Of a DNA stretch of 5,472 nt, positions 1-4,998 are shown in pieces; position 1 is the stretch's first letter; the number at the start of each line of letters is the position of its first letter. Below the pieces are notes generated by a model. The model did no database searches and was not told the DNA's origin. It saw only the letters and a program-made list of their open reading frames with translations. The position numbers and the translations under genes were made by a program. Origin of the DNA: Candidatus Pacearchaeota archaeon RBG_13_36_9 (GTDB lineage Archaea; Nanobdellota; Nanobdellia; Pacearchaeales; GW2011-AR1); the NCBI GenBank assembly GCA_001786395.1, contig MFWN01000068.1, forward strand, positions 1 to 5,472. Reading direction: 5' to 3'.

Positions 1-99
1 AAGATAGAATTGATACTGCTTTGTTCTGTAGGGATTTATGGCATAACCTCCTTAGGTTATGATAAATCAATCCTGTCCCAGTTTCTAAAATCTAATTAA
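1..99 (+). other. Possible 3' end of an upstream gene (two competing open frames)
   Basis: Two + strand frames are open from the left edge. Frame 1 runs to a TAA at 97-99 (32 residues, ending SQFLKSN). Frame 3 runs to a TGA at 60-62 (ending WHNLLRL) and uses AGA/AGG arginine codons as in the rest of the window. Either could be the C-terminus of a gene starting outside the window, but both are too short to recognise and they cannot both be coding. A strong hairpin (33-68) overlaps both frames, which argues somewhat against coding. No family can be assigned. Confidence 0.2.
33..68. repeat. Hairpin-forming inverted repeat
   Basis: CATAACCT (42-49) and AGGTTATG (54-61) are perfect reverse complements around a 4-nt loop (CCTT). 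After a 2-nt bulge (GG, 40-41) the stem continues with GATTTAT (33-39) pairing ATAAATC (62-68), giving 15 base pairs in all. There is no T-run after it, so it is not a standard terminator. Its role is unknown. It could be an RNA hairpin at the end of an upstream transcript or a protein-binding palindrome. Confidence 0.6.
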
Positions 100-109
100 A
101 TTTATATAA
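99..109 (+). promoter_or_regulatory. Candidate archaeal TATA box
   Basis: The element ATTTATATAA (100-109) sits behind an A-rich flank resembling a BRE. Its core matches the stronger promoter at 3584-3595 (ATTTATATATAA). Archaeal transcription usually starts about 25 bases after the TATA box, which predicts a start near 125-132, right at the 5' arm of the 125-174 hairpin. The motif is nearly palindromic, so it could also act leftward. In an AT-rich gap such motifs arise by chance, so confidence is moderate. Confidence 0.4.
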
Positions 110-124
110 CTCTTTTTCCTTGTG

Positions 125-174
125 TCCATAAATCTAAAACCCTGTTTTTGAGAACTGAGGTTTTAGATTTTGGA
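125..174 (+). repeat. Long stem-loop (possible small RNA or leader element)
   Basis: AAATCTAAAACC (130-141) and GGTTTTAGATTT (159-170) form a perfect 12-bp stem around a 17-nt loop. With one bulged T (129) the stem extends by TCCA (125-128) pairing TGGA (171-174), giving 16 bp. The right arm can alternatively pair upstream, since AAAATCTAA (87-95) complements TTAGATTTT (163-171). The hairpin is followed 8 bases later by a terminator-like hairpin. The position, just after a candidate TATA box and just before a terminator, fits a short structured RNA. The strand is inferred from that order. Confidence 0.55.
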
Positions 175-181
175 TCATCCT

Positions 182-214
182 AAAAACCCCTCTAATCAAT
201 TGAAGGGTTTTTTT
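182..214 (+). terminator. Hairpin plus T7 tract, terminator-like
   Basis: AAAAACCC (182-189) pairs with GGGTTTTT (205-212) around a 15-nt loop, and the right arm runs into seven T residues (208-214). Because the left arm begins with five A residues, the structure has the same look on the other strand and could act in both directions. Archaeal RNA polymerase terminates mainly on T-tracts, with the hairpin less important, so the T7 run is the relevant part. It lies 214 bases upstream of the ABC transporter start. It could end an upstream transcript or a small RNA starting near 130, or attenuate a long leader. Confidence 0.55.
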
Positions 215-236
215 GATATGGAAAAAGAGGAAAGCG

Positions 237-401
237 ATGAAAAATTTTTCCGAAAAATTTTTAAAGGCACTAGTTTTCAGTAACAGATGGTACATATATT
301 ATTTCCAATGGCAGTCAGCTACTAGCTGTGCTTGGATGTACCATTATTTTTCTTTGATTAAGGTTAAGGTTCCAGGTTGGGGCTTTTATCGTGCTAACTA
401 A
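237..401 (+). CDS. Doubtful small ORF, 54 aa, unknown
   Basis: An ATG at 237 with GAGG six bases upstream (227-230) opens a 54-residue frame ending 27 bases before the ABC transporter. The product would begin MKNFSEKFLKALVF and is unusually rich in aromatic residues (several W and Y in residues 18-34). I recognise no family. Against coding: the frame contains the extended inverted repeat at 287-344, it uses a CGT arginine codon that is rare elsewhere here, and a second frame across 284-420 also reads as hydrophobic peptide interrupted by a stop. It may be a small membrane peptide, a decayed gene or noncoding leader. An in-frame TTG at 213 is a less likely start. Confidence 0.2.
   Translation: MKNFSEKFLKALVFSNRWYIYYFQWQSATSCAWMYHYFSLIKVKVPGWGFYRAN
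239..262. repeat. Two copies of GAAAAATTTTT, 13 bp apart
   Basis: GAAAAATTTTT occurs at 239-249 and again at 252-262, separated by CC. Each AAAAATTTTT core is its own reverse complement. A5T5 tracts spaced near one helical turn can bend DNA or attract architectural proteins, but in AT-rich DNA this may be chance. Confidence 0.4.
287..344 (+). repeat. Extended bulged stem-loop upstream of the ABC gene
   Basis: The arms are nested. ATGGTACAT (287-295) pairs ATGTACCAT (336-344), CCAA (305-308) pairs TTGG (332-335), GCA (311-313) pairs TGC (329-331), and CAGCT (316-320) pairs AGCTG (324-328) with a 3-nt loop. The 3' arm (324-344) is paired without interruption over 21 bases. The 5' arm carries bulges of 9, 2 and 2 nt. 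Such a layered structure is unlikely by chance and suggests a folded RNA in the leader of the ABC operon, about 84 bases before its start codon. No known riboswitch or RNA family is recognised. Confidence 0.5.
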
Positions 402-428
402 ATCATCTTTTTTAATCATATAAAAACT
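345..428 (+). other. Leader before the ABC gene, no clear promoter
   Basis: Together with the elements listed separately, this completes the 428-base stretch without a convincing gene. No Shine-Dalgarno sequence precedes the ATG at 429. The TATA-like ATATAAAAA around 419-427 is only about 10 bases upstream, too close to be a normal promoter for that ATG. A weaker TTTTAT at 382-387 would place a transcription start near 410. The real promoter may be farther upstream, for example at 99-109. Confidence 0.35.
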
Positions 429-2252
429 ATGAAAAATAAGAAATTAAGCAAGGTACGCAAGAAGAAAAATCTTGAAAAATACAGGCGGGAGATAGACTTC
501 AAGTACAATCTTAGTGTATACTGGAGTTTTCTTAGGAAATATAAGTTTCTTATTGTAGTCCTGCTTTTAACTACACTGATTTCAAGTGCCACTTATATTA
601 TTGAGAAATTTTTATTTAAAGTCATTATTGATAACGGAACATCTTTTTCTGCCGGTACCCTGGCTAAAGAAGCGTTTCTGGGAATTTTGTTTACAGTAGT
701 TTTGGTTTATCTCGGAGCTTTGCTAGTCAGGGCTTTTTTGAATTTTTTTAATGTTCACTTGCTTATACAGGTGAGCGACAAGATGATTCAGGACTTGAAA
801 ACAAGGTTCTTTAACCATATTATAGGCTTATCCCACGGTTTTCATACTACTCACAAGACAGGCAGCTTAATATCCAGAATAATGAGGGGAGGGGGAGCAA
901 TTGATGCCTTGAACGATGTTATTATATTTGACACTGCTCCATTAGTGTTCCAAATCATAATGGTTTCAGCTTCCCTGATTTATTATGACTTAATGGCTGT
1001 TGCAGTCATCTTCCTGACTGTAGTGTTCTTCGTTGGATTCAGTGTTTACATCCAGGATAAGAGCAAGCCCTATGGAGGACTTAAGAACAAGAAAGATGAT
1101 GCAGAGAAAGCTAACTTAAGCGATTTTTTAACAAACATAGAATCAATCAGGTATTATGGAAAAGAAGATTTGGTTAAGCAGAGGTACAGGAAACTGACTG
1201 AAGAATCAAAAAAGGCAGACATAGTCTATTCTAACTTTTTCAGGTCCTTGTCTGCTGGCCAGGTGTTAATACTTGGCATGGGAATTTTCTTCCTGATTTA
1301 CTTCCCTGCTGTAAAATTTCTGGATGGGCAGCTAACTTTAGGGGATGTGGTGTTCATTTATACTATTTATAGCAATGTGGTCGGGCCGTTATGGGGTTTT
1401 GTGCATGGGATAAGGCAGTATTACAGAAGTATGATTGATTTCCAGGATTTGTTTCAGTACGGAAAAATTGAGAATGAAATTAAAGACAGGCCAGGAGCTA
1501 AAAAAATGAAAATTAGTGAAGGAGAAGTGGACTTCAAAAATGTTAGCTTTAGTTATGACAAGAGAAAGATATTCCAAAACTTCAGCTTGAAAGTACCCAA
1601 GAACAAGAAATTTGCTTTAGTAGGGCATTCGGGATGCGGGAAAACTACTTTAGTCAAGCTGCTTTACAGGCTGTACGATATAAATCAGGGAGAGATTTTA
1701 GTGGATGGTGTGGATGTGAGAGACGTGCAGCAGGAATCCTTGAGAAGCGAAATGTCAATTGTGCCGCAGGAATGTGTCTTGTTTGATGACACAATCTACA
1801 ATAACGTAGCATTTTCAAAACCAAATGCAACAAGGCAGGAAGTTTTCAGAGCCATAAAATTTGCGCAGCTGGATAAAATAATAAAAACTTTCCCTAAGAA
1901 AGAAAACACAATTGTTGGGGAGAGGGGAGTGAAGCTTTCAGGAGGAGAGAAGCAGCGAGTTTCCATAGCAAGAGCTATTTTAGCCAACAAGAAAATACTT
2001 GTTTTGGATGAAGCAACCTCTTCCTTAGATTCTGAGACAGAGCATGAGATACAGAAAGATTTGGCAAGGTTAATGGAAGGAAGAACAGCCATAATAATAG
2101 CGCACAGGCTTTCAACAATAATGCATGCAGACAAAATCGTTGTAATGAAACGAGGCAGAATAGTGCAGATGGGAAGGCATGATGAGCTGATAAGGCAGCA
2201 GGGAGAATACAGGCATTTATGGGAGATACAGAAAGGAGGGTATATAGAATGA
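429..2252 (+). CDS. ABC exporter half-transporter, Atm1/MsbA-like
   Basis: This 607-residue membrane protein fuses a transmembrane and an ATPase domain and should work as a homodimer that uses ATP to export a substrate. A lysine/arginine-rich N-terminus (residues 1-25) precedes about six membrane segments (roughly 39-60, 83-107, 165-187, 191-212, 278-299, 305-328). The ATPase domain starts near 365. It has Walker A GHSGCGKTT (399-407), Q-loop Q447, signature LSGGEKQR (503-510), Walker B ILVLDE (523-528), D-loop SSLD (531-534) and switch histidine H559. All catalytic elements are intact and the length is normal for the family. The stretch around 139-160 (HKTGSLISRIMRGGGAID) resembles the corresponding part of Atm1-type exporters, which move glutathione-linked or persulfide compounds. 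Lipid or drug export as in MsbA cannot be excluded, and the substrate is unknown. It is the first gene of a three-gene operon, and its last codons hold the ribosome binding site of the next gene. No Shine-Dalgarno sequence is visible before its own ATG. Confidence 0.93.
   Translation: MKNKKLSKVRKKKNLEKYRREIDFKYNLSVYWSFLRKYKFLIVVLLLTTLISSATYIIEKFLFKVIIDNGTSFSAGTLAKEAFLGILFTVVLVYLGALLVRAFLNFFNVHLLIQVSDKMIQDLKTRFFNHIIGLSHGFHTTHKTGSLISRIMRGGGAIDALNDVIIFDTAPLVFQIIMVSASLIYYDLMAVAVIFLTVVFFVGFSVYIQDKSKPYGGLKNKKDDAEKANLSDFLTNIESIRYYGKEDLVKQRYRKLTEESKKADIVYSNFFRSLSAGQVLILGMGIFFLIYFPAVKFLDGQLTLGDVVFIYTIYSNVVGPLWGFVHGIRQYYRSMIDFQDLFQYGKIENEIKDRPGAKKMKISEGEVDFKNVSFSYDKRKIFQNFSLKVPKNKKFALVGHSGCGKTTLVKLLYRLYDINQGEILVDGVDVRDVQQESLRSEMSIVPQECVLFDDTIYNNVAFSKPNATRQEVFRAIKFAQLDKIIKTFPKKENTIVGERGVKLSGGEKQRVSIARAILANKKILVLDEATSSLDSETEHEIQKDLARLMEGRTAIIIAHRLSTIMHADKIVVMKRGRIVQMGRHDELIRQQGEYRHLWEIQKGGYIE
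2233..2240 (+). promoter_or_regulatory. Strong Shine-Dalgarno site inside the ABC gene end
   Basis: AAGGAGGG lies 8 bases before the ATG at 2249 and complements the 3' end of 16S rRNA. It decides the start of the phosphorylase gene at 2249 rather than at the upstream in-frame ATG at 2219. Confidence 0.8.
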
Positions 2253-2980
2253 GCTTTCCACAATTTAGAAACAAGCATTTAGAGGCTGCATTATTTACTC
2301 CCCAGGATTTTATCAGGTACAGAGGGTTTAGAAGGAAGTTGCCTAGGAAATGGATACTAACTTACCAAAATTCAGCATTGAGCTATTTTAAGAGACAGTA
2401 TCATCCTGAAAGATTCAAGTATTCTGGACTTTTGAATTTTTATATTACTAAAAACCTTGGTTTTGTCAGAATATCTGGAATTGGAAGCCCTTTTGCAGTG
2501 ACTGTTTTAGAGGAGCTTATAGCACTAGGCGGAAAAGAATTTTTGAATATTGGAACTGCAGGAGGGTTGCAGCACGAGGGCATTTTTCTGTGCGATAGGG
2601 CATTAAGAGACGAGGGAACTAGCCATCACTACATTTCTAATAGCCGTTATTCTTATCCGAACTTAGGATTAACCAAAAGGTTTGGAGATTCAATAGCAAA
2701 ACAGGGTTTAGGATATGAAACGGCAGCAACCTGGACAATAGATGCTCCATACAGAGAAACCATATCAGAAATTGAAAGGTACAAAAGACAGGGAATTGCC
2801 ACAGTTGAGATGGAAGCTTCTGCCTTATTTGCAGTTGCAAAATTAAGAAAAGTAAAAATAGCCTCAGCTTTTGTGGTCAGCGATGTTTTATCAAAGGAAT
2901 GGGGCCCAAAATTTCATACTTTTAATGTTAGAAGAGCATTAAACAAATTAATTGATGCTGGGGTGGAGTGTTTGAGATGA
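2249..2980 (+). CDS. Nucleoside phosphorylase, PNP/UDP family
   Basis: This 243-residue cytosolic enzyme belongs to the purine/uridine phosphorylase fold, which splits nucleosides with phosphate into base and ribose-1-phosphate. Supporting motifs, in order, are the glycine-rich SGIGSPFAV (76-84), NIGTAGGL (100-107), ALRDEGTSHHY (118-128), WTIDAPYRET (162-171), the ribose-binding VEMEASALF (186-194, with E187/M188/E189), and SDVLSKEW (211-218, with the likely catalytic D212). The DEGTSxHY and DAPYRE motifs favour the uridine-phosphorylase-like branch, but base preference is not proven. In E. coli uridine phosphorylase the position before IGT is a phosphate-binding arginine. Here it is N100, so phosphate binding may differ or the enzyme may act as a hydrolase. 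The start at 2249 overlaps the ABC stop as ATGA and has a strong ribosome binding site. It probably feeds nucleoside salvage. Why it is paired with an exporter is unclear. Confidence 0.88.
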   Translation: MSFPQFRNKHLEAALFTPQDFIRYRGFRRKLPRKWILTYQNSALSYFKRQYHPERFKYSGLLNFYITKNLGFVRISGIGSPFAVTVLEELIALGGKEFLNIGTAGGLQHEGIFLCDRALRDEGTSHHYISNSRYSYPNLGLTKRFGDSIAKQGLGYETAATWTIDAPYRETISEIERYKRQGIATVEMEASALFAVAKLRKVKIASAFVVSDVLSKEWGPKFHTFNVRRALNKLIDAGVECLR

Positions 2981-3543
2981 AACTTGAAACACCAAGATTA
3001 ATTTTAAGACCTGCAACAATGAAAGATGCAGAAAGATTAGCGGGGCAAATAAACAATCTTAATGTTTCTAGAAACCTTCTTGTAGTGCCTTATCCCTATA
3101 CTTTGAAAGATGCGAAATGGTTTATTAATCATTGTATTGATAAAAGAAAGAAAAAGCCTATTGATGATTATGAATTTGCAATCGAATTATCTGATGAAAA
3201 AAAAGTTATTGGGGGAGCAGGAATAAGTAATGTTAATAAATTCCAGGGAATTGGGGAGCTTGGCTATTGGCTCGCAGAGCCTTATTGGAGAAAAGGATAT
3301 GGAACAGAAGCTTGTTCGTCTCTTTTAGACCTTGCATTTCATAAACTAAATTTAAGGAAAATAAAAATAACCGTTTTTGCTGAAAATGCAGCTTCAAATG
3401 CCCTAGCAAGAAAACTTGGGGGTAAATTGGAAGGGACATTAAGGAAGCATGCGAGGGCAAAATCAACTGGAAAAATACACGATGAAAATATTTATGGGCT
3501 ATTAAGAGAAGAGTGGGAGAAAGTGAGGAAGAAGTTAAGATGA
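2977..3543 (+). CDS. GNAT N-acetyltransferase, RimJ/RimL type
   Basis: This 188-residue enzyme should transfer an acetyl group from acetyl-CoA to an amine. It opens with KLETPRLILRPAT (2-14), the typical first strand of the RimJ/RimL family. The acetyl-CoA pyrophosphate loop is RKGYGT (105-110), preceded by ELGYWLAEPYW (94-104). NAASNALARKLG (137-148) is the classic conserved C-terminal motif. Family members acetylate ribosomal protein N-termini, antibiotics or small metabolites, and the substrate here cannot be told. The ATG at 2977 overlaps the phosphorylase stop (ATGA) and gives the canonical N-terminus. A GTG at 2968 would add only three residues and is less likely. It is the last gene of operon 1, and no clear T-tract terminator follows. 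Confidence 0.9.
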   Translation: MKLETPRLILRPATMKDAERLAGQINNLNVSRNLLVVPYPYTLKDAKWFINHCIDKRKKKPIDDYEFAIELSDEKKVIGGAGISNVNKFQGIGELGYWLAEPYWRKGYGTEACSSLLDLAFHKLNLRKIKITVFAENAASNALARKLGGKLEGTLRKHARAKSTGKIHDENIYGLLREEWEKVRKKLR

Positions 3544-3579
3544 AAATAGCCCCTTTAATAAAACCAAAGCTAAAAAGCC

Positions 3580-3595
3580 AAAGATTTATATATAA
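3580..3595 (+). promoter_or_regulatory. Archaeal promoter (BRE-like flank plus TATA box)
   Basis: The purine-rich AAAGA (3580-3584) is followed by TTTATATATAA (3585-3595), an excellent archaeal TATA box in the 113-base gap between the two operons. The expected transcription start is about 25 bases downstream, near 3612-3620, leaving a leader of about 40 bases before the ATG at 3657. It should drive the AbiEi-AbiEii-GNAT operon independently of operon 1. Confidence 0.75.
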
Positions 3596-3633
3596 GTGAA
3601 CATTTATAAACATGTGTGAACATTATAAAACAT
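3596..3633 (+). promoter_or_regulatory. Tandem direct repeat, candidate operator
   Basis: Two 18-bp units, GTGAACATTTATAAACAT (3596-3613) and GTGAACATTATAAAACAT (3616-3633), are identical at 15 of 18 positions. The period is 20 bp, about two helical turns, so two proteins would bind on the same face of the DNA. The repeats start directly after the TATA box and cover the predicted transcription start, the classic position for a repressor that blocks polymerase. AbiEi antitoxins are known to repress their own operon by binding repeats in the promoter. The winged-helix protein encoded just downstream is the likely ligand (inference). Confidence 0.65.
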
Positions 3634-3656
3634 AAATTTTGGCTTATTTGTTTAAA

Positions 3657-4286
3657 ATGGCAGTAATAAACAAAAAAACGCAGGACATTATCAGAGTCTT
3701 GCTGAATGAGAAAGACAGTAAAATTACCTTAAGGGAATTGGCTAGGAGGGCTAAGGTTTCCCTTGGTATGACAGTCAGGATAGTGAATGCTTTAGAGTCT
3801 TCTGGGCACCTGGAGAAAAAAAGGGGTATAAAAGTAGTTAACTGGCAGGGTTTGTTAAAATCCTGGGCATATTCTGTATCTGTAAAAGAAAATCCCCGGC
3901 TTGAATTTTTAGGTGCAGAAAGGCCGCAGTATTTAATTAAGAAAATCAGCCAGTTATTGAGGAAAGAAAAATATGCATTTACTTTGTTTTCAGCAACAGA
4001 GATAGTTTCTCCTTATGTTGCTCCAAATAAGGCTCATTTGTATATCAAAAAAGGCAGCGAAAAGAAAATATCAGAGATATTTGCAAAAGAGGGAATTATC
4101 CCTGCTGAGGAGGGGAATATTGTTTGTTATATTGTTGATGAAAGTTGCTTTTATAGAAGCTATGAGGCAAGAAATGTAAAAATAATTTCCTTGCCGCAAT
4201 TATACGCAGACCTTATTTCTTATGGGGGGAGAGGAGAAGAGGCTGCTGAGCAGATTTTAAATTTGTTGAAGAAAGAAAATGTATGA
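3657..4286 (+). CDS. AbiEi-type antitoxin / winged-helix repressor
   Basis: This 209-residue protein resembles the type IV toxin-antitoxin antitoxin family AbiEi, which both counteracts an AbiEii nucleotidyltransferase toxin and represses its own operon. Residues 8-62 form a winged helix: helices DIIRVLL and TLRELARRA, recognition helix SLGMTVRIVNALESSG (35-50), and wing LEKKRGIKVVNW. The C-terminal part contains FSATEIVSPYV (111-121) and the hallmark LPQLYADLISYGGRGEEAAE (179-198), which matches the conserved QLYxDLxxxxxRGxEAAE pattern of the family. The ATG at 3657 was preferred over a TTG at 3639 because it directly opens the first helix. No Shine-Dalgarno sequence is visible. It is the first gene behind the operator promoter, and its last 8 bases overlap the toxin gene. 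Confidence 0.85.
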   Translation: MAVINKKTQDIIRVLLNEKDSKITLRELARRAKVSLGMTVRIVNALESSGHLEKKRGIKVVNWQGLLKSWAYSVSVKENPRLEFLGAERPQYLIKKISQLLRKEKYAFTLFSATEIVSPYVAPNKAHLYIKKGSEKKISEIFAKEGIIPAEEGNIVCYIVDESCFYRSYEARNVKIISLPQLYADLISYGGRGEEAAEQILNLLKKENV

Positions 4287-4998
4287 CCCTGTTGAAACAG
4301 ATATCTCCCAGGATTATTTATACAAGTTAACTGAAAAACTTGCTGGAATAAAATTTGCTGTAATTGGGGGGTGGGGAGTTTATTTTCACGTAAGCAGGGA
4401 GTATCAGAGAGCTTTTGGCAGGGAATATTTAAAATCAAGAGATATTGACGTTTTTGTGAATGCAAAAGATGAAGAAAAATTTCTTGAAATTGTCAAAAAA
4501 TTAGGATTTGAGGAGAGTGCTTACTATTTTAGGTACGAGCTTATTTATGACAGGGAAGAAAAAAAGATTGTACCTCAAGAAGAAGCTAAAAAAAGGCATA
4601 TTTTTAATTTAATCTATATTTTCTTAGATGTTTTTTCTAATAAAAAAACCGAAAAGCTGGGAGCTTGGGTTTTGGAAGGGCTAAAGAAAGCAAAGATAGA
4701 AACTATTGGAAAATATCCTGTTTTAGATGTTAATTCTTTGTTAAACTTAAAAGTAACTTCTTTTTTCGAAAGGGAAAAATTAGACAAGGAATTAAAAGAC
4801 GCCTGTGATATCTATGCCTTGCTGGTTTATTCTGGGAAGAAATTTAAACTGAATAAACAGATTAAGAAGGCAATTGAGAAAATTATCTCAAGAGCGGACT
4901 TGCAAAATTATATCGCAGAAAATGTTTTGGGAGATGGCTCAAGGGCAAGCTTGGTGGCAAATGTGATGAAGAAATTACCGGAAAATAATGGAAGATGA
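4279..4998 (+). CDS. AbiEii-type nucleotidyltransferase (probable toxin)
   Basis: This 239-residue protein has the polymerase-beta-like nucleotidyltransferase fold. IGGWGVYFH (29-37) carries the glycine pair that holds the nucleotide. SRDIDVFV (53-60) gives the metal-binding pair D55/D57, and FLDVF (115-119) offers the third acidic residue D117. LNLKVTSFFERE (155-166) followed by KDACDIYALL (173-182) matches the C-terminal K...KDxxDIYxL pattern of AbiEii enzymes. Known relatives bind GTP, and some mycobacterial members add pyrimidines to the 3' end of tRNA and stop translation. The target here is unknown. The active site looks intact. The gene starts 8 bases before the antitoxin stop, so the two are probably translated in a coupled way, antitoxin first as usual for AbiE. 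A plain metabolic nucleotidyltransferase is the alternative, but the AbiEi partner makes the toxin call stronger. Confidence 0.82.
   Translation: MYDPVETDISQDYLYKLTEKLAGIKFAVIGGWGVYFHVSREYQRAFGREYLKSRDIDVFVNAKDEEKFLEIVKKLGFEESAYYFRYELIYDREEKKIVPQEEAKKRHIFNLIYIFLDVFSNKKTEKLGAWVLEGLKKAKIETIGKYPVLDVNSLLNLKVTSFFEREKLDKELKDACDIYALLVYSGKKFKLNKQIKKAIEKIISRADLQNYIAENVLGDGSRASLVANVMKKLPENNGR

Larger units (their letters stand above)
3575..3645. repeat. 8-bp inverted repeat bracketing the promoter
   Basis: AAGCCAAA (3575-3582) and TTTGGCTT (3638-3645) are perfect reverse complements flanking the TATA box and the tandem operator repeats. CCAAAG also occurs at 3563-3568. It could help a repressor form a loop across the promoter, or it could be chance. 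Confidence 0.35.

Noticed and set aside
419..427. TATA-like ATATAAAAA just before the ABC gene as its promoter
   Set aside because: It is only about 10 bases from the ATG, so transcription would start inside the coding region. No alternative start codon follows nearby.
1..428. tRNA gene, CRISPR array or insertion sequence in the left region
   Set aside because: No cloverleaf with T-loop GTTC pattern, no regularly spaced repeats and no transposase frame are visible. The repeats present are individual hairpins with different sequences.
2219..2251. Longer phosphorylase start at the ATG at 2219
   Set aside because: It would add ten residues encoded inside the ABC gene without a matching ribosome binding site. 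The AAGGAGGG at 2233-2240 points to the ATG at 2249.
1796..2278. Reverse-strand open frame of 160 codons opposite the ABC ATPase domain
   Set aside because: It lies entirely antisense to a strongly supported ATPase domain, is cysteine- and serine-rich with no recognisable motif, and has no ribosome binding site or promoter.
2968..2979. GTG start at 2968 for the first GNAT
   Set aside because: The ATG at 2977 gives the canonical MKLETPRLILRP start and the same ATGA overlap seen at the other junctions.
3233..3613. Reverse-strand open frame of 126 codons opposite the first GNAT
   Set aside because: It is antisense to the acetyl-CoA binding region of a clear GNAT and runs across the promoter of operon 2. 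Its composition is that of a shadow frame.
4279..4998. MNT-HEPN type toxin-antitoxin system
   Set aside because: The nucleotidyltransferase is too long for a minimal MNT antitoxin and no HEPN protein (RxxxxH motif) is next to it. The partner is an AbiEi-like winged-helix protein.
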